Source: Iris pallida
Taxonomy: Eukaryota > Streptophyta > Magnoliopsida > Asparagales > Iridaceae
Direction of reading: 5' to 3'
DNA length: 64,000 nucleotides
NCBI GenBank assembly: GCA_029216955.1
Contig: JANAVB010009599.1
Location: 1 to 64,000 of the forward strand
The notes under the pieces are model-generated. The model worked only from the letters and a program-made list of their open reading frames with translations, ran no database searches and was not told where the DNA came from. Of the stretch, positions 33,467 through 42,572 are shown in pieces (within the stretch, counting starts at the first letter, position 1; the number at the start of each line of letters is the position of its first letter). The position numbers and the translations under genes are program-made.

Positions 33467-33646
33467 TCGGGTTTCGAGTTCCTCGAGTAATCCGGCATAT
33501 GAACCCGAGCCCAACCCAATTTATGATCGGATTCAAATATTTGAACCCAAACCCAAGCCCGAACTCGAGTATCTTCAACCCTAATCCAACCCATTAACGG
33601 GTTTACTCGATCGGGCTTGGGTTTAGCCCGCCCAATTTGCACCCTA
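33466..33646 (-). mobile_element. Right end of possible hAT-like element
   Basis: On the minus strand it starts tagggtgcaaattgggcggg and carries cgggctt/gggtttgg motifs, matching the left end at 25253-25460 in inverted orientation. Confidence 0.45.
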
Positions 33647-33696
33647 CGAAGAAGAAGCACAAGAAGAAATCAGAAAAACAAATTTTAAAAATAAAA

Positions 33697-34497
33697 GGCT
33701 TAATTGTAACTTGATAGTCTCAACTATTCCACTTTTTTAACTTGATACCCTAAACTTTTTTTTAACAACTTGATACCCTGAAAAAATTGGACAAAAATAG
33801 CCTTGTCTCCACTACAGCCCCTCTCCTCTCCCGCGCCCCCTCCGTCCTCTCTACCCCCTGCCCCTCTCCGGCCACCCCTACGGTCCCACCCCCTGTTGCC
33901 CCGACCCGTCCCCGCTCCCCCCACCACCAGCTGCACCCCCCCCTCTCTCTCTCTCCGAGGGGGGGGATAGGGGGAGGGGGACGAGAGGGGTCGGGGTAGC
34001 CGGAGAGGGAGAGGGGCAGGAAGGGGGGGAAGGTGCTGGGACACAGTGGAGGCAGGGTGATAAGAGCATAGTTTTGTCATTTTTAAAATTTTGGGTATCA
34101 AATTAAAAATATTAAATAGTTGATGATATAAAGTTGTCGAGTAAAAAAATTTAGGGTATTAAGTTGAAAACCTAAAATAGTTGAGGGTACCAAGCTCTGT
34201 TCTAAAAGGCGACCGCCTAGGCAGCCTAGGCAGCACCTAGGTGCTAGGCACCGGGTGTCCGTCCGATGTCCGCTTAGGTGCCCGTCTAGTCTCTCTGACA
34301 TCCATGTTTTGGGATTTTATGAATTTTTTATGCAATATTTAGTAGATTTGTTTAGATTATTTTTATTTTTTTGAACCGCCTAGATCTAGGCGGCTGCCTA
34401 GGCACCCGCCTAGACGGGCTAGGCGCTAGGCGGAAGGTGCCCGCCCGACTAGCGCCTAGCGCTTTTCACAACCTTGGTATCAAGTTGCAATCAAGCC
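33697..34497. mobile_element. MULE-type MITE with GC-rich core
   Basis: TIRs ggcttaattgtaacttgata (left) and ggcttgattgcaacttgata (right, complement). A perfect 9-bp target duplication AAAATAAAA lies at 33688-33696 and 34498-34506, typical of Mutator-like elements. The core (about 33820-34040) is very C/G-rich and reads as Pro/Gly-rich frames. It contains a second MITE at 34195-34475. Confidence 0.87.
34195..34475. mobile_element. Nested MITE with CGCCTAGGCG-rich foldback
   Basis: Flanked by ggtaccaag (34186-34194) and ggtatcaag (34476-34484), a 9-bp target duplication with one mismatch. Rich in gcctaggc/cgcctag motifs in both orientations, giving a GC-rich foldback with imperfect ends. It is younger than the MULE-MITE it interrupts. 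Confidence 0.75.
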
Positions 34498-34506
34498 AAA
34501 ATAAAA

Positions 34507-34880
34507 TAGAAAGAAGAAGAGGCAATTAGCAGAAGAAAAACAAGTTTAAAACATAAATCAATAGAAACAGGTTTAAAACTGGACAAAAAAAATAGAAGAA
34601 CTGACGAAGAAAAAAAACTAAAGAAACAGCAGCAACATAAGGAAATTAGAAAAACATAAGATTGAAGAAGAATATATCTAAGAGTCGCACCTGATCCTGG
34701 ATTGGAGATTTGGGGTTCTTTTCTTCATTTTTCATTTTTCATTTTAACAAGTTTCCTATCTTCTTCCTTTTCTTTCTTTTTGCAAAGAAGCATGGACTAA
34801 CCACCTAAATCCCAATCAAAAGAATTATATGGTAATTTACATTTATATCCATCAAGAAATAACCTGCCTAAATACCCTTT
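34507..34880. other. A-rich intron DNA, no gene
   Basis: Purine-rich (gaagaagaa, agaaacag) then T/C-rich; nothing recognised. Confidence 0.6.
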
Positions 34881-34884
34881 TTTT

Positions 34885-35035
34885 TCTTTAGGTAACCCTA
34901 GGAGATCGTCGCAACACCCAACGAAATATTACCCAGGGCTAGGCGGTAAGTCTCCTACCTGCACGCCTGGGGCGCCAAGGCGTCGCATGTGACAACATAA
35001 CTCCGACCCCTGTCATTTGAGCTAGAGATGATTCA
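34885..35035 (-). mobile_element. Possible SINE (minus)
   Basis: On the minus strand catctctagctcaaatgaca resembles the A-box region of the SINE at 41546, followed by ggggtcggagttatg in the B-box place. The body cgccttggcgccccaggcg is diverged. Partial support only. Confidence 0.4.
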
Positions 35036-35050
35036 CACACACACACATAT

Positions 35051-35220
35051 ATATGAAAAAAGGTAAATTTCATATAATCAATAAATCAAGTACATCGCTC
35101 ACAATTTCAGGCCCCTGTAGGCCTCTTCAAAGATAATACATCAAAATCAATATTATATAATATCCTTATAGGAGAGGTAGTGAGCCCCTCAAAAATCAAT
35201 ATTATGTAATATTTAAAAAT
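35051..35220 (-). mobile_element. Decayed older LINE 3' end
   Basis: ggtaaatttcatat, then atcaatattatataatatcct and gtgagcccctcaaaa follow the same order as the LINE 3' end (ggtaaattttattcc, attctatattatgtagaattt, agtccctcaaag). It is diverged. Copy at about 35671-35838. Confidence 0.6.
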
Positions 35221-35235
35221 GGTAATTATTTATTG

Positions 35236-35378
35236 TAATTTTTTGGCCACCAAATGGTCAACAACCCGGCCCGGAGGCCACCAACCCGCCCGAAGGCCCG
35301 CACCCGGCGGAGCATTTAATTCCCACACCACATGGGAAATTAAATGCTTCCCCTATGACTTGAACCCAAGACCTTGTT

Positions 35379-35380
<2 letters not shown>
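35236..35380 (-). mobile_element. tRNA-derived SINE (minus), copy 1
   Basis: Minus-strand B-box-like cttgggttcaagtc (35357-35370), then gcatttaatttcccatg...gggaattaaatgctcc and gccttcgggcgggtt, matching the pattern of the SINE at 41546. The A box is missing next to the (TA)n. Copy 2 is at about 35855-35997. Confidence 0.6.

Positions 35381-35410
<30 letters not shown>
35381..35410. repeat. (TA)n tract
   Basis: TA repeat between the SINE and the LINE 3' fragment; the equivalent in copy 2 is 35998-36033. Confidence 0.95.
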
Positions 35411-35431
<21 letters not shown>

Positions 35432-35629
35432 AATAAGGGTAAATTTTATTCCACGCAAATCGCAGTAAAGGTATTACAATACACGATTCTCACATCTCCC
35501 TCCCCAGTTAAGGGGTCATTACAGATACATCGAATTCTATATTATGTAGAATTTCTACTGGCGGAGTAGCCAGTCCCTCAAAGATACGCCTGTTGCGCTC
35601 CCTCCAGACATGCCAAACTGATGCTGCAA
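35411..35629 (-). mobile_element. LINE 3' fragment created by the duplication
   Basis: Last 219 bases of a LINE, matching 36034-36233 of LINE B almost base for base. It stops at the duplication junction, so it is not an independent insertion. Confidence 0.9.
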
Positions 35630-35994
35630 CTGTCATTTGAGCTAGAGATGATTCACACACACATATATATGAAAAAAGGTAAATTTCATATAATCAATAA
35701 ATCAAGTACATCGCTCACAATTTCAGGCCCCTGTAGGCCTCTTCAAAGATAATACATCAAAATCAATATTATATAATATCCTTATAGGAGAGGTAGTGAG
35801 CCCCTCAAAAATCAATATTATGTAATATTTAAAAATGGTAATTATTTATTGCAATTTTTTGGCCACCAAATGGTCAACAACCCGGCCCGGAGGCCACCAA
35901 CCCGCCCGAAGGCCTGCACCCGGCGGAGCATTTAATTCCCACACCACATGGGAAATTAAATGCTTCCCCCATGACTTGAACCCAAGACCTTAGT

Positions 35995-36035
<41 letters not shown>

Positions 36036-36111
36036 AATAAGGGTAAATTTTATTCCACGCAAATCGCAGTAAAGGTATTACAATACACGATTCTCACATC
36101 TCCCTCCCCAG

Positions 36112-39100
36112 TTAAGGGATCATTACAGATACATCGAATTCTATATTATATAGAATTTCTACTGGCGGAGTAGCCAATCCCTCAAAGATACACCTGTTGC
36201 GCTCCCTCCAGACATGCCAAACTGATGCTGCAAGTATAACTCTAGCCATCTTGGCCCAACCAGGGTCCATGCCTCGACGATCTCTGATCCAGCTGAGAAT
36301 CCCCCGAATATCTCTGGCACTGCCAACTCCATCCATCAATCGCATGCACTGCTCAGACCAGATGTGCCAAGTCAACGGACACTCAAAGAATAGGTGGCCC
36401 ATAGATTCCGTGTCACCCGTACAGAGTACACACTTCGGGTCTGGAATCTGCATCCCAAACCTGATAAGTCTGTCCCGCGTCATCAACCTGCCTAGGAGGA
36501 GTCTATATGAACAAAGTTGCATTTTACGAGCAATCCCCTTCGCCCAAATAAAGTCATACTTCGCAATCCTGTCATGTGGAGTCCGAACCAGATTCTAGCA
36601 ACTTTTAAAAGTGAATATCCCTGACCCTCCAACCGAACCAGGATCAACCTATCTCCAGGAGCCCGCAGGCTGGCTAGTATCGATAGTGGACGAATCGTCT
36701 CTCCAAACTGAGCCGTGAATGGATACTCCTCAGGCCTCCAGCTCTCATCCCTGATGATCCGACTACATTTCACTCCCCTGCTCGCCTTTCTGTCCATCTG
36801 TGCACCCAAGATCTCCAGAAGGGAACCATTACCCATCCACGGGTCTAGCCAGAGATCAGTGTTCGTCCCATCTTTCATAATCATGGATATAACGGACTGT
36901 AGAACCGGTCTGCACCTAAGGATAGCCTTAAATGAGACCGAGAAATTGTTATCAATCATGCATGTCCAGAAATTCATCTGTCGCACATATCTGCTAGCCA
37001 GCCACTCTGCCCAAAGGGAACCTCCCTTGATGAACTGTCACGCCATCCTCACCCCAGATGCCTCCCTAACCGTCCGAAGAGGTCGCAACCCCACTCCTCC
37101 TTCCTCCCGGATCCGGCAGAGTTGTTCCCAAGCGATCGCATACATACCTCCTCTCCAGATAAAATTAGCACAAATGGACTCCACCTTCCTTATGGTAGCT
37201 ACCAGAATCTGAATCAACTGCAACCAGAACATAGCGATGCCAGAGATGACAGACCTCACCAGCTCAATACGGCCACCAAAGGACAGTCCAGCTGCATGCC
37301 AGCCTTCCACTCTCCTTTGGGCAAAATCCACCAGGCTGAGGCAATCCTGATCCCTGGCATAATTGACCGTCAACGGAACCCCCAGATACTTCACCGGTAA
37401 CTCTCATTTCTCCACTCCCAGAGAAAGGGCCCTTTCCTCCTTGAGGGTGCACTGAGAGCTGAAATAGACCCTGCTCTTCTCCCTATTCAGCTGAGTACCG
37501 GACAACCTCCCAAACTCCTCTGTAATATCTGAAAGCGCCATCATCCCCCTCTTAGATGGATGCAGGAATACCAAGAGGTCGTCAGCATATATCAAGTGAG
37601 ACACCACCGGCTTGACCTGCCTGAAAAGAGGGACAATCTTCCTACTATGCACAGCCAGAGTGAACAGATACGGAGAGAGAGGATCCCCCTGCCGCAGTCC
37701 CCTGTTGCTCTTGAAGCATCCATATAGAGTACCCTGAATGAGGACCAAAAATATGGGGGAGCATATGCACTCCCTCACCCTTGCCACCCATCTCTCATCA
37801 AACCCCATAGCAAGCATAAGGTGGCAGAGGAAGTCCTTGTTGACCGTGTCATAAGCTTTCCGTAAATCCAGCTTCACACAGGCCTTCATCCCCCCCGGCT
37901 TGTTGAAATCTCTCATCATCTCATGTGCAAGAAGACTGTGCTCAGCAATCGAGCGCCCCTTGATGAAAGCCGCTTGATTCTGAGACACCAAGCCCTGCAT
38001 AATCCCCTCCATACGACGACACATGAGGTGAGTAATTATCTTGTATAGATAATTACAACACGCAATAGGCCTGAAGTCGGCGAGGGAGGTCGCGTCCTCC
38101 TTCGGAACCAAGGTCAAGAATGTGTGATTCAGCTCCTTCAACAACTTCCCTTCCAAGAAAAACTCATACACCGCCTCCAGGACAGAGAACTTTAGCTCAC
38201 CCCAGTGACGCCTAAAGAAACCACAAGAGAAGCCGTCAGGCTCCGGAGCCTTATTAGGATCTACCTTCATCACAATAGCCTCCACCTCCTCCAATCTCAC
38301 AGGGGCCAACAGCAAACTATTCCCATGGTGCGTCACCAGCCGGTTCGTGACAAGACCTGAGAACGTGATGGGATAATCAGTCTGCTGATATAAGTCCGAA
38401 TAGAACCTGACTGCCTCCTCATGAATCTCCACTGGGTCTCCAACAAGCCTGCCCTCGCCAATAAGCAGCCTGGAGATGTTGTTCCGGTGCTGTCTAGCAC
38501 GGATCACATCGTAGAAGAACTTGGTGCAGCGATCACCATCCTTGAGCCAAGAACACTTGGCCCTCTGGGCCGCACTAATCTCCTGCTGAAGTCTCATGAT
38601 GTTGACCAACGCAATCAGGTCCCTCTCCCTAGCCGCCAACTTCCCGCTCAGCATGTCAGTCTGCAAAGCTTCCTGTACCTCTCGAAGCTCGGCCTCCTTT
38701 TCCTCCAGGGAAGACCGCGGCATCTTCTTCACCCAATTGTGAATAGCTCTCTCGACCTGTTTGAGTTTGTGAACCATGCGAAACTGAGCCGTGCCCTCCC
38801 GAGTATACTGCAGCCCTTCCATAACAACCTCCTCATATCCTGCAGAGAGGTACCAGCCATTGTTGTACCGGAATGGCCGAGTCTTCCAAGTGGGCCTCTC
38901 AGAGAGACCTACCCGGATAGGGGAGTGATCGCTGGTCCCCGCCGCTAGCCCTTCCGTCATGGAATTCGGAAAGTAGCGAAACCATTCGCTATTTCCCAAA
39001 GCCCGATCAAGCTGACAGGCAATCCTGTTATGAACCGCCTTATTGTGCCAGGTCCAGATGTGTCCTGCTCTCTCCAGTCCCCTCAGCCCAGACAAGAGGA

Positions 39101-39594
39101 GACATCTCTGGAAGTCGTATAAGATCGGATCCGGCACCGGACGGCCTCCCACCTTCTCTTGCCAATGAAGTATGGCATTGAAGTCTCCCATAAGCAGCAG
39201 GGGAAGATGCAGGTGCTCCGCCATCCGACCTACGCGAACAATGTCCTCCCACAAGGTATCACGAAGCCGATCATTGTGCCCATAAACTGCGCCAAGGATG
39301 AAGTGGAATCCTCCTTTGTTTATAAAGGATATGCCGATAAGCTGCTCGGTCATCATAACCTGTTCCCCCTCCCAACTATCTCTGTTCCACCGAACCCAGA
39401 TCCTAGCCATATCACAGAGATCCAGGTTGTGAGTTTGCCCCCAGTTCTCCGAAGTCCTGCGAGATAGCATAGTCGCCCCTCTAATCTTCGTCTCAAGTAA
39501 AATAGAAATATCACACTTCTCCCTCTTCAGAACGCCACTAATCTCCCTCCACAATGGAACACCCTCCACGAATGTTCCAGGCAAGGACCGACAT
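36112..39594 (-). pseudogene. LINE B ORF2
   Basis: ATG (39592-39594) overlaps the ORF1 stop by one base (TAATG). Endonuclease motifs (ILLETKIRG, LPLLLMGDFNA, GTSDHSPIRV) and reverse transcriptase motifs (AFIKGRSIAEHS, GLRQGDPLSPYLF, HLIYADDLLVF) are clear. About five bases are missing near 39557 relative to other copies (GRWREIS), and further breaks lie near 37400, 37010 and 36600. A short deletion also removes part of the TLVMEYFTC region near 37650. Confidence 0.9.
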
Positions 39595-41451
39595 TAATTA
39601 ATTAATGTAGGGTCCCCCTGAACTCCATCTGGACTGACACCCGAGGAAAGTGTCCCGTCCGTCAAATCTATATCCTCCCCCATCTCCGTCCCCGAGGAGG
39701 GAGCAAGATGGGCCTGAATCCTGAAAAGAGTCAAGGTCCAATCTGGATTGGCCACTATCTGATCATCTAGCCCCCCTGGCTGAAGCTCATCTTCCTGTGG
39801 GGACGTGGCATGCCTTTTCCTGCTATAGACCTTTTCCACCATAGAAGTCTTCATCCCATCATGTCTACTAACCAGGGAACTCATACCCCTGGTCACCATA
39901 TTACTCTGGGGCCTGAACGGGATCATCGCGCCCTGAGAGCCCTCCTATCTCGGCGGGGTGTCAGTCTCTGACCTCCTGGCCCCCTCCATCAGGGAGTCCT
40001 CCGTCGGCCTGACAGTCGCTGCCACTCTGGTGATGGGACCGGACGCCACCTTTGGCTCAGCTACCTCCATCTGCGCAGTCGAGGACCTAGTTGTCTCCGT
40101 CCCTCTAGTCAAGCAAGCACTAAAAGAGTGACCAAAGCACGCACAGAGGGAACACATTGGGGGGACCCAATCATACTCCACGGCCTGAGTCAGAACCTCC
40201 CCGGACGCCACCTGATACTCGAGAATACTCGGGAGCTCCGTCCCAGCCTTAATCTCCACAAATACCCTGGCGTACATCAGCCTGGTACGGAAAGCCGTAG
40301 CCTCATCCGCCTTGATCGGCTTACCGACCAAGCTAGCTAATCTCATTAGCAGAGGGATGCTCCAGTATTTCACCGAAAACTCAGGAAAGTGAATCCAGAC
40401 GGAAATCGCATTCAGCACCTCCTTCTCACATCTCAACTCCGGCGTCCACTCCTTCAGGATAATGAGTCGCCCGTCAAAGGACCAGGGCCCTCCTTGAATA
40501 ATCCTGGACACATCCTCCTCCAAGCCGAATTTCACAAAGTAAAACCCATTCTCACGGGAGAAGATCTCCATGCTCCCCTTGGAACGCCATACCCTCTCTG
40601 CATAACCCCGTATCTGCCCATAGAACGGTTTACTTTCCAACACATACATCACCAGCGTGTTCTTCCAGAAGTCTGTTACCTCCGCTATCTCCTCTGCTGG
40701 AAAATATGCTCGTAGGCCTCCTCCTACCTGCATCGGTGGCACATACTCCATCGACACCGGACTCTTGTTCACACCCGGCATACAAATATCCTTCCAAGAT
40801 TTGGGACGAGGCCCATCTGTGGCCGTCCGGGGAGTGGCAGACGGAGGCCTCTGACTCCCAGCATCTCCAACGATACCCTTTTCTTTCTCTGCCGCCGTCG
40901 CCTTTGGCCGCCATCCAGATGCAGTGCGCCCCGGTCCTCCTTCCTGTCGTCGTGTGCCACCTATGCCGACGTTAGACCTATTTCCGTTCCTCCTAGGGCC
41001 CGTCCGACTCATTACTTGATTTGGAGCCCCTCTTCCCCCTCCCAGACGCCGTCTCACCACCGTCGTCCAACCATCATCCTCAATCTGGCCATCCCGAGCC
41101 CCGAATCCCGATCCGAATTCGAACATATGAGCATCCCCGATGATCGTCGGAGTAGTCGCAGCCCCCCGGGCTGCCCTGCCCTCCGCCACCGCCTGGGAGG
41201 GGGGGTCGGCCGCCCCCCCCCCTTGGCCGTCGCCCAGCCCGGTGCCTGCACAGATGGGGGTCCACCGGACCCCCTGCTTCCGCCTCCAGGCCCCCCCCCC
41301 CCCCCCCGCCTGGGGGGCCCCCGCCACCTGCCATAGGGGGCCGCCCGCCCCCTCCCTTGTCTCAATCCTCCCCTCCGCGAGAGGGTCCGGCGGTCGGAGA
41401 GGGGGGGTGAGGAGAACCCTAGCCTGCGCGCGTTCGCCTCCCAGGTCGACT

Positions 41452-41456
<5 letters not shown>
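39594..41456 (-). pseudogene. LINE B ORF1 (DUF4283 / CCHC)
   Basis: The start ATG at 41454-41456 gives MEVDLGGERAQ. A Gly-rich N-terminal part is followed by MFEFGSGFGARDGQ, then DUF4283 (FYFVKFGLEEDVSRIIQGGP), then CCHC CSLCACFGHSFSAC, then the C-terminal NPDWTLTLFRIQAHLAPSSG. One in-frame TAG at 39942-39944 is the only break, so ORF1 is close to intact over 620 codons. Confidence 0.9.

Positions 41457-41546
<90 letters not shown>
41457..41546. repeat. (CT)n and (AT)n microsatellites at LINE B 5' end
   Basis: About 54 bases of CT repeat then about 36 of AT repeat, directly 5' of LINE B ORF1. Confidence 0.95.
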
Positions 41547-41548
<2 letters not shown>

Positions 41549-41826
41549 CCAATGATCTCTAGCTCAAATGGTTAGAGTGAGGCATATCCTTCCAAGAGTT
41601 TGCAGGTTCGAGCAACGGGAGAAGCACATTTAATTTCATGTGGAGGAATAAATGTAAGTGCGGGCCGGATGCGGTGAGATACAAGTGCTGGTGCGGGCCA
41701 TCGGGTCGAGCATGATGCTGTGAGATAGAAGTATGGGAGTGAGCCTTCAGGCCAAGTTTGTAGGCCTTCGGGCGAGGAGTCTGTAACACAATTACCTGTT
41801 CCAAAATATATATATATATATATATA
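41546..41826 (+). mobile_element. tRNA-derived SINE ending in (TA)n
   Basis: A-box-like tagctcaaatggttagag (41560) and B-box-like gcaggttcgagc (41601-41612), body with catttaatttcatgtggagg and gccttcgggcgag. It ends aattacctgttcc then (AT)n at 41806-41826. Confidence 0.7.
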
Positions 41827-42013
41827 ACCTTTGAAAGGGTGAGGGATGACTGATCATTAGTTACCAGCAGGGTTCAAAGTGGTAAAGCATTAAGGGGCTT
41901 CCTGTTCCAAGCAAACCTTAGGGAACTCTTCATCATTTTTCATAACTAGGAGCAGATGGTTGTCTCAAAGTATTTTCATACACAATAAGCAGGAAGGTTA
42001 TGAAAAAGCTAAC

Positions 42014-42572
42014 CTGGCCAAGATCCTCCATTGTGGTAACTCCATCTGGTATTTTTGGGATCACAACCTGTAACAATTCGCCATTCATGGTTGTCAAAAG
42101 CAGGATAAGTTATCTTTAAAGGCATCTCTGCAACAAGTTCTTCCCATCGAGCTTCAATAAGATCCATTATAGCCATGGACTGTTCTGGGGTGGCAAGTGA
42201 TGATAATATTGCAACACAGTTTCCTAGAGCAAACCAACGAAAATCCATCCTTGCAGGACTGACATTCCCAATGAAGTAACCACCTCGTGTAGGCATGAAA
42301 TCAAAGACCCAATCTGGTATTGAATCAGGAATAACATTGAACTTGTTGACTGCTGTGTGAGAATACTCCTCTGTTTTATATCGATAAATATCATTGAGCT
42401 GCTGGAAATCAAGCCAGAAGTAGCTTCGCATGTGAAAGCTTAGAGCGTGTAAACGTTTAACTATCCGCTCTACAAACTCCTTCCCTTCAGCATCATGTTT
42501 AAGCATTGGCAATGCACATCTCAATGCCATGAAGAAAAGAGCTTGAATTTCAATAGGATAACCATAAACACC
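42014..42572 (-). CDS. CINV: Alkaline/neutral invertase, internal exon (intact)
   Basis: It encodes 186 residues of a GH100 invertase without a break: [20 protein letters not shown] at the start, [20 protein letters not shown], the [20 protein letters not shown] region, [40 protein letters not shown], and [10 protein letters not shown] at the end. Acceptor tttgacag (42573-42580) and donor GTTAGC (42013) fit; the exon ends in phase 1. It catalyses part of the (alpha/alpha)6-barrel active site. The exons upstream, encoding the first half of the protein, were searched for in 42573-64000 and not found. Confidence 0.95.

Larger units (their letters stand above)
35010..36233. repeat. Tandem duplication of a composite TE segment
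   Basis: 35010-35629 and 35630-36233 are near-identical head-to-tail copies. Each holds a decayed LINE tail, a minus-strand SINE, a (TA)n tract and about 220 bases of LINE 3' end. The junction atgctgcaa|ctgtcattt at 35629/35630 marks the breakpoint inside LINE sequence. Copy 2 continues into the full LINE B. Confidence 0.93.
36034..41456 (-). mobile_element. Near-full-length L1-type LINE (copy B)
   Basis: Same organisation as LINE A: GC-rich ORF1, ORF2, 3' UTR ending ggaataaaatttacccttattcc next to (TA)n (35998-36033). The 5' side is (CT)n and (AT)n (41457-41546). It lies in the invertase intron in sense orientation. Confidence 0.92.
23524..42013 (-). other. Transposon-filled 18.49-kb invertase intron
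   Basis: It is bounded by GTTAGC (donor, 42013 downward) and TTCTCTGCAG (acceptor, 23524). It contains LINEs at 25681-27300 (antisense to the gene), 27462-33066 and 36034-41456 (both sense), SINEs, MITEs and a tandem duplication. This intron is normally short in this family. Confidence 0.8.
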
